Position numbers and translations under genes: made by a program. Of a stretch of 64,000 bases of DNA, positions 54,758 through 63,008 are shown one piece after another. Numbering within the stretch: position 1 is the stretch's first letter; every line of letters begins with the position of its first letter. The stretch spans positions 930,001 to 994,000 of the forward strand of contig CAVTGA010000001.1 of NCBI GenBank assembly GCA_963734185.1, given 5' to 3'. The stretch is from PALSA-894 sp963734185. Its GTDB lineage: Bacteria; Pseudomonadota; Alphaproteobacteria; Rhizobiales; Xanthobacteraceae. The notes beneath the pieces are model-generated. The model was not told the origin of the DNA, did not search any database, and was given only the letters and a program-made list of their open reading frames with translations.

Positions 54758-57700
54758 GCGTGGCGAGGAACCCTGCCGAGCAACTGCGTCCGGGCCGCGC
54801 GCTGACCCTGTCGGGCGTCGCCGACGGTGCCGAGGGGCTCGTCGTCGCCGATCTCGCGCGCGCGGTCGCGGCGCGACCGAATGCGCCCGCGACCAGCCTC
54901 GTGGTGGTGTGCCGCGATGGGCAGCGCATGGCGCAGTTGGCGCGCGCGGTTTCGTTCTTTGCGCCTGACATCGGGCGCTACGAGTTTCCCGCCTGGGACT
55001 GCCTGCCCTACGATCGGGTATCGCCGCATGCCGGGATCGTGGCGCAGCGCATGACCGCGCTGTCGCGGCTCGCCCGCGTCAAAGGTCATGACCGGCCGGC
55101 GGTGGTGCTGACGACCGTCAACGCCGCGCTGCAGCGCGTGCCGCCCAAGGATCTGATCGCCACTCAGTCGCTGTCGGCCGCGCCCGGCAACCTGCTGGCG
55201 ATGGACGGGGTGGTGCGCTGGCTGGAGCTCAACGGCTTCAACCGCGCTTCCACGGTGCGCGAGCCCGGCGACTACGCGGTGCGCGGCGGCATCGTCGACC
55301 TCTATGCGCCCGGCATGGCCGATCCGGTGCGGCTCGACTTCTTCGGCGATACGCTGGAGACGATCCGCTCGTTCGACGCCGAGACGCAACGCACCATCGA
55401 CCAGCTCCGCGCGCTCGACCTCGTGCCGGTCGCCGAGTTCCAGCTGACGACCGAGACCATCCGCCGTTTTCGCCAAGGCTACGTCGAGGCGTTCGGGGCC
55501 GTGCCCGGTGACTCGCTCTACGAGGCGGTGAGCGAGGGCCGCCGTCATCCCGGCATGGAGCACTGGCTGCCGCTGTTCCATCCCAGGCTCGACACGCTGT
55601 TCGACTACGTGCCGGACGCGCCGATCGTGCTCGAGCCGCTGGCCGAGGAGGCGGCGCACGAGCGCCTTGCGCAGATCGCCGACTATTACCAAGCGCGGCG
55701 GCAGGCGCTCGAGGCCGACCGCGCCGGCTCGCCCTACAAGCCGCTGGAGCCGGACAAGCTCTATCTCGCCGAGACCGAGTGGCGCTCGCGCCTTGCCGAC
55801 GCCGCCTTGGCACGGCTCACGCCATTTGCCGTTCCGGGCGAAACCGCCGCACCCCTCATCGACGTCGGCAGCCGGCAAGGACGCAATTTCGCAGCGGAAC
55901 GCGCCGAGGCCGAGGCCAACGTGTTCGACGCTCTCACGCGGCACGTGCACGCCCTGCAGGCCGACAGGCGCGTCGTCATCGCGCTGTGGAGCGAAGGCTC
56001 GCGCGAGCGCATGCGTCACGTGCTCGCCGACCACGGACTTGCCAACCTGACCGACGTCGCGAGCTATCCCGAAGCGCTCAAGCGGCCGCGCAGCGAAGTC
56101 GCCCTTGCGGTGCTCGGGCTCGAAACCGGGTTCGAAAGCGCCGACCTCGCCGACCTCGCCGTCATCGGCGAGCAGGACATCCTCGGCGACCGCCTGGTGC
56201 GCCGGCGCCGCGCCGCGCGCCGGCCGGAAGATTTCATCGCCGAGGCGACAAGCCTCTCCGCCGGCGACCTCGTGGTCCATGTCGACCACGGCATCGGCCG
56301 CTTCTTCGGCTTGCGCACCATCGAGGCCGCGGGCGCGCCGCATGACTGCCTCGAGCTGCATTATCACGGCGGCGACAAGCTGTTTCTCCCGGTCGAGAAC
56401 ATCGAGCTCCTCTCGCGCTACGGCTCCGAGGAGGCGAGTGCCGAGCTCGACCGGCTCGGCGGCGGCGGCTGGCAGACGCGCAAAGCGCGGCTGAAGAAGC
56501 GCATCCGCGAGATGGCCGGCGAACTGATCAAGATCGCGGCCGAACGGCAGTTGCGCGAGGCGCCGCGCTTCACCATCGAGCACGGGATCTATGACGAGTT
56601 CTGCGCCGGCTTCCCGTATGACGAGACCGAGGATCAGGACAACTCCATCAACGCGGTGCTCGACGATCTCGGCTCGGGCCGGCCGATGGACCGCTTGATC
56701 TGCGGCGACGTCGGCTTCGGCAAGACCGAGGTCGCGCTGCGTGCCGCCTTCGTCGCCGCCATGAACGGCAAGCAGGTCGCGGTCGTGGTGCCGACCACCT
56801 TGCTGGCGCGCCAGCACACCAAGACCTTCGCCGATCGCTTCCGCGGCTTCCCGGTGCGCATCGCGCAGGCCTCGCGCATGGTTCCGAACGCCGAGCTCGC
56901 CAAGGTCAAGCAGGGGCTCACCGACGGCGCGGTCGACATCGTGATCGGCACCCATGTGCTGCTCGGCAAGGCGATCAAGTTCAAGGACCTCGGCCTGCTG
57001 GTGGTCGACGAGGAGCAGCATTTCGGCGTGGCGCACAAGGAGAAGCTGAAAGCGTTGCGCGCCGAAGTGCATGTGCTGACGCTGACCGCGACGCCGATCC
57101 CGCGCACCTTGCAGCTCGCGCTCACCGGCGTGCGCGACCTCTCGCTCATCGCGTCGCCGCCGGTCGATCGTCTGGCGGTGCGCACCTTCGTCTCGCCGTT
57201 CGATCCGCTGGTGGTGCGCGAAGCGCTGTTGCGCGAGCGCTACCGCGGGGGGCAGGCATTCTACGTCTGCCCGCGCATCGAGGACCTGGGCGAGGCCAAG
57301 GCCTATCTCGACAAGACCGTGCCCGAGGCGCGCGTCAGCGTCGCGCATGGGCAGATGGCGGCGACGACGCTCGAAGACATCATGGCGGCGTTCTACGACG
57401 GCAAGTTCGACGTGCTGTTGTCGACCACGATCATCGAATCCGGCCTCGACATCCCGACTGCCAACACGCTGATCGTGCACCGCGCCGACATGTTCGGCCT
57501 GTCGCAGCTCTATCAGTTGCGCGGCCGGGTCGGGCGCTCCAAGACCCGCGCCTTCGCGCTGTTCACCCTGCCGGCCAACAAGCGCATCACGCCACAGGCC
57601 GAGCGGCGGCTTAAGGTGATCCAGTCGCTCGACACGCTCGGCGCCGGCTTCCAGCTCGCCTCGCACGATCTCGACATCCGCGGCGCCGGCAATTTGCTCG

Positions 57701-58275
57701 GCGAGGAGCAGTCCGGCCACATCAAGGAGGTCGGCTTCGAGCTCTACCAGCAGATGCTGGAGGAAGCGGTGATGAGCCTGCGCGCCGGCTCCACCGGGCC
57801 GGCGGCCGACCGCTGGTCGCCGCAGATCACCATCGGCACGCCGGTGCTGATCCCGGAGGATTACGTCGCCGACCTGTCGGTGCGGCTCGGCCTCTATCGC
57901 CGGCTCGCCGAGATCGAGGACGAGCGCGACATCGATGCGTTCGGCGCCGAATTGGTCGACCGTTTCGGGCCGTTGCCGGAGGAGGTCGAGCACCTGTTGA
58001 AGATCGTGGCCATCAAGGTGCTGTGCCGGCGCGCCAACGTCGAAAAGGTCGAGAGCGGACCAAAGGGCGCGGTGCTGTCGTTCCGCGACAATATCTTCGC
58101 CAATCCGGAAGGGCTCATCGCCTTCATCCGCGACCAGGCGCCGGCCGCGCGCGTGCGCCCTGACCAGAAGGTGGTGTTCTTCGACGACTGGCCGCAGCCC
58201 GAGCGGCGGCTGCGCGGCACCACCTTGATCCTGCGACGGCTGGTCGGACTCGCGGAGCAGAAGAGGGCGGCGTGA
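54754..58275 (+). CDS. mfd: transcription-repair coupling factor
   Basis: 1173 aa. UvrB-like N-terminal module ('FPAWDCLPYDRVSPHAGIVA'), RNA polymerase-interacting domain ('GDLVVHVDHGIGRFFGLRTI', 'ENIELLSRYGSEEASAELDR'), RecG-like translocase motor ('LICGDVGFGKTEVALRAAFV', 'VVDEEQHFGVAHKEKLKALR', 'TATPIPRTLQLALTG') and the C-terminal autoinhibitory domain. It releases RNA polymerase stalled at lesions and recruits UvrA, encoded in this window. GTG start. Confidence 0.97.
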   Translation: MSVARNPAEQLRPGRALTLSGVADGAEGLVVADLARAVAARPNAPATSLVVVCRDGQRMAQLARAVSFFAPDIGRYEFPAWDCLPYDRVSPHAGIVAQRMTALSRLARVKGHDRPAVVLTTVNAALQRVPPKDLIATQSLSAAPGNLLAMDGVVRWLELNGFNRASTVREPGDYAVRGGIVDLYAPGMADPVRLDFFGDTLETIRSFDAETQRTIDQLRALDLVPVAEFQLTTETIRRFRQGYVEAFGAVPGDSLYEAVSEGRRHPGMEHWLPLFHPRLDTLFDYVPDAPIVLEPLAEEAAHERLAQIADYYQARRQALEADRAGSPYKPLEPDKLYLAETEWRSRLADAALARLTPFAVPGETAAPLIDVGSRQGRNFAAERAEAEANVFDALTRHVHALQADRRVVIALWSEGSRERMRHVLADHGLANLTDVASYPEALKRPRSEVALAVLGLETGFESADLADLAVIGEQDILGDRLVRRRRAARRPEDFIAEATSLSAGDLVVHVDHGIGRFFGLRTIEAAGAPHDCLELHYHGGDKLFLPVENIELLSRYGSEEASAELDRLGGGGWQTRKARLKKRIREMAGELIKIAAERQLREAPRFTIEHGIYDEFCAGFPYDETEDQDNSINAVLDDLGSGRPMDRLICGDVGFGKTEVALRAAFVAAMNGKQVAVVVPTTLLARQHTKTFADRFRGFPVRIAQASRMVPNAELAKVKQGLTDGAVDIVIGTHVLLGKAIKFKDLGLLVVDEEQHFGVAHKEKLKALRAEVHVLTLTATPIPRTLQLALTGVRDLSLIASPPVDRLAVRTFVSPFDPLVVREALLRERYRGGQAFYVCPRIEDLGEAKAYLDKTVPEARVSVAHGQMAATTLEDIMAAFYDGKFDVLLSTTIIESGLDIPTANTLIVHRADMFGLSQLYQLRGRVGRSKTRAFALFTLPANKRITPQAERRLKVIQSLDTLGAGFQLASHDLDIRGAGNLLGEEQSGHIKEVGFELYQQMLEEAVMSLRAGSTGPAADRWSPQITIGTPVLIPEDYVADLSVRLGLYRRLAEIEDERDIDAFGAELVDRFGPLPEEVEHLLKIVAIKVLCRRANVEKVESGPKGAVLSFRDNIFANPEGLIAFIRDQAPAARVRPDQKVVFFDDWPQPERRLRGTTLILRRLVGLAEQKRAA

Positions 58276-58300
58276 GCAAGTGGCGCGGTCTCTCCCTTAA

Positions 58301-58478
58301 CCTCTCCCCGCTTGCGGGGAGAGGTCGACTTGCGAGCGCAGCGTTTCGCGAGGCGAAGCAAGTCGGGTGAGGGGGGAGTTTTCAGAGCGCGGCTTGCTGA
58401 GAGTCCCCCTCACCCGGATTCCATCGCTCCGCTGCGCTTCGCTCGGAATCCGACCTCTCCCCGCAAGCGGGGAGAGGT
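58301..58478. repeat. large inverted palindromic repeat between convergent genes
   Basis: Outer arms CCTCTCCCCGCTTGCGGGGAGAGG (58301-58324) and CCTCTCCCCGCAAGCGGGGAGAGG (58455-58478), plus inner arms AGTCGGGTGAGGGGG / CCCCCTCACCCGGATT around 58365-58420. Related in sequence to the in-frame repeat in uvrA. Located between the ends of mfd and the TctC-type gene, where it can terminate both transcripts. Confidence 0.75.
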
Positions 58479-58519
58479 GATGGAGAGAGTGGAGCGTGCC
58501 GCACGCGCCGCACATCGCT

Positions 58520-59482
58520 TCACTCCGGCTTGATGTTCCCGGCCGCGATCACGCGCGTCCATTTGGCGATGTCGGCCTCGATCCGCGCGCGGAACTGATC
58601 CGGGGCGCTGCCGACCGGCGCGTAGCCGATGTCGATGAGGCGCGCCCGCAGCGGATCGGTCGTGACCGCGAGCGCCGCGGCTGCGGCGAGGCGCGCGATG
58701 ACCGCCTCCGGCGTCTTGGCCGGCGCCACCAGGCCGAACATGAGGCCGGCATCGACGCCGCCAAGGCCGGCCTCGGCCATGGTCGGGACATCGGGCAGCA
58801 AGGCCGAGCGCGCCCCGACGATCGCGAGCGCGCGGGCGCGGCCGCCGCGCACATGGTCGATGATCGAGGGCACGGTCGCAAACGTCATCTGCACGTTGCC
58901 GCCGATGAAGTCGGCGATCGAAGGCCCGGCGCCGCGGTAGGGCACCGACACGATCTCGATGCCGGCGATCTGGCGCAACTGCTCACCGGCCAAATGCACC
59001 GGCGTGCCGAGCCCGGGGAGCGCGTAGGTCATGCCCGACTTGGCTTTGGCCAGCGCGACCAACTCCTGGGCGCTCGTGGCCGGGACCGAGGGGTGCACCA
59101 CCAGCATGAGCGGGGTGGTGGCGAGCAGCGACACCGGCGCAAAGTCGCCGCGCGTGTCGTAGGGCAGGCGGGCGCCGAACAGGCCGGGATTGATGGTGAA
59201 GGCGCTGTCGATCAGGCCGACCGTGTAGCCGTCGGGTGTCGCGCTCGCGATCGCCTGGGTGCCGACCTGGCTTGCGCCGCCGCCGCGATTGTCGACCACG
59301 AACGGCTGCGCCAGGTCGCGTTCGAGCCGCGCGGCGACGAGACGCGTCAAGATGTCGGTCGCGCCGCCCGGCGCGTAAGGCACGATGATGCGTACCGGAC
59401 GCGCCGGATAGTCCTGCGCCGCGGCGGGTCGCGGCAAAGCAGCCAGTCCTACGCCGGCAAGTAGTCCGCGTCGCGTCAGCAT
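58520..59482 (-). CDS. tripartite tricarboxylate transporter substrate-binding protein (TctC/Bug family)
   Basis: 320 aa. Tat-like start 'LTRRGLLAGVGLAALPRPAA' then 'DYPARPVRIIVPYAPGGATD' (ligand-binding Bug motif), 'DNRGGGASQVGTQAIASATP', 'FAPVSLLATTPLMLVVHPSV', and 'TMAEAGLGGVDAGLMFGLVA'. A periplasmic solute-binding protein for carboxylates or other acids. There are no TctA/TctB membrane genes alongside, so it may be an orphan, as is common in this family. Confidence 0.9.
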   Translation of the reverse strand: MLTRRGLLAGVGLAALPRPAAAQDYPARPVRIIVPYAPGGATDILTRLVAARLERDLAQPFVVDNRGGGASQVGTQAIASATPDGYTVGLIDSAFTINPGLFGARLPYDTRGDFAPVSLLATTPLMLVVHPSVPATSAQELVALAKAKSGMTYALPGLGTPVHLAGEQLRQIAGIEIVSVPYRGAGPSIADFIGGNVQMTFATVPSIIDHVRGGRARALAIVGARSALLPDVPTMAEAGLGGVDAGLMFGLVAPAKTPEAVIARLAAAAALAVTTDPLRARLIDIGYAPVGSAPDQFRARIEADIAKWTRVIAAGNIKPE

Positions 59483-59507
59483 GCTCGTCACCATCATGCA
59501 TTATACC

Positions 59508-59634
59508 GTCATGCCCGGCCATAGCCATCCGAAGGACGGCGTCGCTTCGCTCGCCTATGTGCCGGGCATCCACGTCTTTCTTTCTTAACGAACAAAGCAA
59601 GACGTGGATGCCCGCGACAAGCGCGGGCATGACG
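59508..59634. repeat. dispersed repeat (gtcatgcccggc ... gcgggcatgac type)
   Basis: Related to 3767-3856 and longer: it shares 'gccgggcatccacgtctttc' and 'acgtggatgcccg' with that copy. It fills most of the gap between the TctC-type gene (59482) and the HupE gene (59701). Confidence 0.65.
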
Positions 59635-59700
59635 AAAGGCCATGCGTTGTTCCGTTCGAGCGCGATGCTATCGTGCGGCGCGGTTGGCCAGGGGAGGGCG

Positions 59701-60288
59701 ATGCATTTCCGTCCGATATTCTTGTCGGTATTCGCCGCGCTCATTGCCGCCGCGCCGGCCCACGCGCATGGCATCGGCGGCGCGCTCGGCGGCTTCATCT
59801 TCGGTTTCGCACACCCGATCCTCGGGCCGGACCACGTGGTCGCCATGGTGGCGGTCGGCCTGTGGGGGGCGTTCCTCGGCAGGCCGGCGATCTTCGTGCT
59901 GCCGATCGTGTTTCCGCTGGTGATGGCGCTTGGCGGCGTGCTCGGCATGTTCGGCGCGCGCTTGCCGGCGGTCGAGGCGGGGATCGCCACCTCGGCGATC
60001 GTGCTCGGGACGATGGTGGCGCTCGCCGTGCGCTTGCCGCTCTGGGCCGCGGCCGTGGTGGTCGGGATGTTCGCGATCTTCCACGGCTACGCGCACGGCA
60101 TGGAAATCCGCCGCGGCGATGATGCGCTCGCCTTCACGGTCGGCTTCGTGCTCGCGACCGGGCTGCTGCACCTTACCGGCATCGCTTTCGGATTGCTGGC
60201 GCGCTGGCCGGCCGGCACGCTCGCCGTGCGCGCGGCCGGAGGCGTCATCGCAATCGTCGGCGTCGCCTATCTCGGCGGCTTGGCATGA
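59701..60288 (+). CDS. HupE/UreJ-family membrane protein
   Basis: 195 aa. Signal-like 'MHFRPIFLSVFAALIAAAPA' then 'HAHGIGGALGGFIFGFAHPI', 'LGPDHVVAMVAVGLWGAFLG' and 'HGYAHGMEI'. HupE/UreJ proteins carry His/Asp motifs in membrane helices and import nickel or cobalt. ATG 59701 follows 'ggggagggcg'. Its stop overlaps the next gene, which is a second such protein. No hydrogenase or urease genes are in the window. Confidence 0.85.
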   Translation: MHFRPIFLSVFAALIAAAPAHAHGIGGALGGFIFGFAHPILGPDHVVAMVAVGLWGAFLGRPAIFVLPIVFPLVMALGGVLGMFGARLPAVEAGIATSAIVLGTMVALAVRLPLWAAAVVVGMFAIFHGYAHGMEIRRGDDALAFTVGFVLATGLLHLTGIAFGLLARWPAGTLAVRAAGGVIAIVGVAYLGGLA

Positions 60289-60884
60289 AACGTGCCGCGC
60301 TCGTGGCGCTGGTATTGCTCGCGCAACCGGCCCTGGCGCACGACCCGATCGGAATCGCGGGCCGCTACTACGGCCTTGGCGACTTCCTCTCCGGTGTGTT
60401 GCATCCGCTTTTCGTCACCGCGCAGACGCTGGCGCTCGTCGGTCTCGGGCTGTTTGTCGGCCAGCAGAGCGTCAAAGTTCGTCGCGTGGTGCTGTCGGCG
60501 TTCACCCTGGCGTTGTTCGCCGGCGCGCTCGCCATCGCGTCGGGGGTGGGCGAAACCGGATCCACGCTGGTCCTGCTCGGAGCGGCCGCGATCACCGGCC
60601 TCATTGTCGCGAGCGCGTGGCCGGCCCTGAACCCGCTCGGCGCGATTGCAATCGTTGTCGCGGGCGCAGCGCTTGCGCTCGATTCGCCGCCGCAGGCGGT
60701 GACGATCCCATCGGCGGTGGTCATGCAGATCGGCGTCGGGCTTGGCGCGCTCGTCACCGTGACAATCGTTACTTGGCTGACGGCCGACCTGACACGCCAC
60801 TGGCAGCGTATCGGCGTGCGCGTCGCCGGCTCATGGGTCGCCGCGAGCGCGATCCTGGTGCTGGCGTTGCGGCTGGCGCGGTGA
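60285..60884 (+). CDS. second HupE-like membrane protein
   Basis: 199 aa, with about six hydrophobic segments ('GDFLSGVLHPLFVTAQTLAL', 'VLSAFTLALFAGALAIASGV', 'LVLLGAAAITGLIVASAWPA'). The N-terminus 'LAHDPIGIAGRYYGLGDFLS' and 'LHPLF' fit a diverged HupE. Its ATG overlaps the stop of the first HupE gene, so they are co-translated; they may form one permease. Confidence 0.7.
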   Translation: MKRAALVALVLLAQPALAHDPIGIAGRYYGLGDFLSGVLHPLFVTAQTLALVGLGLFVGQQSVKVRRVVLSAFTLALFAGALAIASGVGETGSTLVLLGAAAITGLIVASAWPALNPLGAIAIVVAGAALALDSPPQAVTIPSAVVMQIGVGLGALVTVTIVTWLTADLTRHWQRIGVRVAGSWVAASAILVLALRLAR

Positions 60885-60886
60885 CG

Positions 60887-61564
60887 CTACTCCGCCGCCG
60901 TCGCTGCGTCGCGCTTGCGGTATTCCTCAGCCGCGCGGGCGATCGCGTCGGCCAAATAGGCCGGATCCTGCGCACCGGAGACCGCGAGCACGCCGCCCAG
61001 GATGAAACACGGCACCCCGTCGATGCCCATCTCCTTGGCCCAGTTGGACTCCTTCTCGATCCGCTCGACGTCCTTCTCGCTCGCCAGCAGCTCGCGCACG
61101 ACTTCGCCGTCCATGCCGCAGTCGACCGCGGCCTTGACCAGCACTTCGCGGTCGGTGAGGTCAGCGCCTTCGGTGAAGTAGAACTCCATCAATCGCTGCT
61201 TCATGCGACCGGCAGCGCCGGTGTTGCGCGCCCACAGGATCAGCCGGTGGCAGTCGAGCGTGTTCGGCTGGCGCGCGATCGCGTCGGGATTGTAGGCGAG
61301 GCCCTCGGCCTCGGCCGCCGCGACCACGCGGCCGGCGATCGACTTGTAGCGCTCGGGCGAGCCGAACTTGGTGGTGAGGTATTCATCGCGGCTGATGCCC
61401 TCGCGCGGAACCCATTCGTTCAGGAAATACGGCCGCCAGGTGATCGCGACCGGAACGTCCGGCCGCAGCGCGAGTGCCTTCTCGAGCCGGCGCTTGCCGA
61501 TGAAGCACCACGGGCAGACCACGTCGGAAACGACGTCGATCGGGAGTGCATCGGTGGAGCTCAT
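60887..61564 (-). CDS. DsbA-family (FrnE-like) oxidoreductase
   Basis: 225 aa. Thioredoxin-fold with 'SDVVCPWCFIGKRRLEKALA' (the CxxC redox motif as CPWC, Cys17/Cys20) near the N-terminus, then a helical insertion, 'NTLDCHRLILWARN' and 'GIDGVPCFILGGVLAVSGAQ' with the cis-Pro region. Such proteins are cytosolic disulfide isomerases of uncertain substrate. Convergent with the second HupE gene. Confidence 0.88.
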   Translation of the reverse strand: MSSTDALPIDVVSDVVCPWCFIGKRRLEKALALRPDVPVAITWRPYFLNEWVPREGISRDEYLTTKFGSPERYKSIAGRVVAAAEAEGLAYNPDAIARQPNTLDCHRLILWARNTGAAGRMKQRLMEFYFTEGADLTDREVLVKAAVDCGMDGEVVRELLASEKDVERIEKESNWAKEMGIDGVPCFILGGVLAVSGAQDPAYLADAIARAAEEYRKRDAATAAE

Positions 61565-61604
61565 GGGATCACCTTCGGGGTTGGAACCGAAGGTAAGGGC
61601 TTGG

Positions 61605-62864
61605 CTACCCGGCCGCAACCAGCGCCCCGGGTGAGACGCGCCCGACCAGGCTCTCGACCGTGTCGCGCGGCCGCAATGCCGCGAGCGCGATGCTCGGATC
61701 GAACCGACCGCGCTCGCCGCCGGGCGCGAGGGTCGTGTGCTTGAGCACGCTCGCGATGCGCCGTGCGACCACGTGGGCGCTGGCCAGATCGGTCTCGGTA
61801 AAGGCGATCAGCACCGCGCCGTCCTCGTCGCGGCAGGCGAAGTCGGCCGTGCGCACGAGGCGGGACGCGATGCGCGCGGCGTCGAGGCTCGCGCGCCGGC
61901 TGGCATCGTCGAGCGAGATGCGGGCGATCGAGAGCGCGCTGCCGCGCGCCGCGGCGTCCGCGATCGTGCGCGCAAGCGTGTTGGCGAAGGCCGATTGCAG
62001 CAGCAGGCCGGTATGCGGATCGGCGATGCCGTTGCAATCGAGCGAGGCGGCCATGCGCTTGAGCCGCGCCGCGTAGGCGTGCAGCCGCGCCAGCGGCAGG
62101 ATGCGGGCCGCGGCCTGCACCGGCTCCGCGTGCAGCGGATCGAGATTGGGCAGCCGTTCGGGATCGCTGCGCGCGCATTCGGCCGGCACGACGATCGGCA
62201 GATCGCGCCAGCGCGGATCGCCGCCGAGGTCGGCAAGGAAGCCTTCCACCACCGACCGGTTGAAACCCTCGCCGATGACGATGCCGTCGATGTCGCGGGC
62301 TTCGAGCGTGTTCTTCACGAGCTCGATGCTGAGCGCACCGATCAGGCCCATGCGCTCGCCGATCGCGACGGTGAGCGCGGGATAGCTGCGGCCGCGGCCG
62401 GCCACCAGCACGCTGGCATCTTCGAGCGGATCGCCATGGGGGAGCGCCGGTACGGGAATGCCAGCGGATACCAGCGCCTCGATGCGCCGGATCACTGCCG
62501 CGTGCAGCGTGCGTATGCGCAACGCGGCACGCAGGCGTGCCGGGAGCAACGTCTCCATGGCTGCGGCTCTGACCGGCACGGCGTGCGGAAGCATCGGCAC
62601 GTCATTGGCATCAAGCAGTGCAAGAACGGGAACAAACGGCCCAGGTGCCGTCAACAGTGCGGTTTCAAGGTCGCCGACCAGTTTGCTCTCGCTGGAATGG
62701 GAATGATCGCCCAGTACGACGGCAGCCGGCTCGACCCTTGCAACCGTGATGGCGGCCTCGTGCCAGCTCGCCTCGACCACCGGGGTCAACCCGACGCGCG
62801 CGAGCGTTCCGACCACATCGACGGTCAGGCGATCGGCGACGACGACGATTGGACCTTGCGACAT
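61605..62864 (-). CDS. signalling protein with degenerate GGDEF-like domain
   Basis: 419 aa. N-terminal receiver-like fold ('IVVVADRLTVDVVGTLARVG'), a middle segment with 'SIELVKNTLEARDIDGIVIG' and a C-terminal domain starting 'DPHTGLLLQSAFANTLARTI'. The position of GGDEF is 'FACRDEDGAVLIAFTETDLA', so the catalytic Gly-Gly-Asp-Glu-Phe is lost and diguanylate cyclase activity is not expected. It may bind nucleotide or act as a sensor or scaffold. Confidence 0.7.
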   Translation of the reverse strand: MSQGPIVVVADRLTVDVVGTLARVGLTPVVEASWHEAAITVARVEPAAVVLGDHSHSSESKLVGDLETALLTAPGPFVPVLALLDANDVPMLPHAVPVRAAAMETLLPARLRAALRIRTLHAAVIRRIEALVSAGIPVPALPHGDPLEDASVLVAGRGRSYPALTVAIGERMGLIGALSIELVKNTLEARDIDGIVIGEGFNRSVVEGFLADLGGDPRWRDLPIVVPAECARSDPERLPNLDPLHAEPVQAAARILPLARLHAYAARLKRMAASLDCNGIADPHTGLLLQSAFANTLARTIADAAARGSALSIARISLDDASRRASLDAARIASRLVRTADFACRDEDGAVLIAFTETDLASAHVVARRIASVLKHTTLAPGGERGRFDPSIALAALRPRDTVESLVGRVSPGALVAAG

Positions 62865-62877
62865 GGCGACCTCGCTG

Positions 62878-62926
62878 GAGCATGATCCCGAAAAGTGGCG
62901 ACCGGTTTTCGGAAAAGATCATGCTC
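62878..62926. repeat. REP-like palindrome, related copy
   Basis: GAGCATGATC...GATCATGCTC with centre 'ccgaaaagtggcgaccggtt', a variant of the 12303 family. It lies just upstream of the degenerate GGDEF gene. Confidence 0.75.
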
Positions 62927-63008
62927 AAACAAAAAGCTAGACGGCAACGCTAGCCCGCCGCCCGTAAATTCGGCGTCAACGTGACGATGGAAATTTGCCT
63001 GGCGCCGT

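Noticed and set aside
54742..57993. Very long minus-strand open frame opposite mfd
   Set aside because: Composition-driven shadow of mfd: no domains, Arg/Asp/Val-rich nonsense, and mfd has complete helicase motifs on the other strand.
58301..58478. CRISPR array or integron-like array
   Set aside because: Only an inverted repeat with no regular spacing or spacers; fits a palindromic dispersed element.
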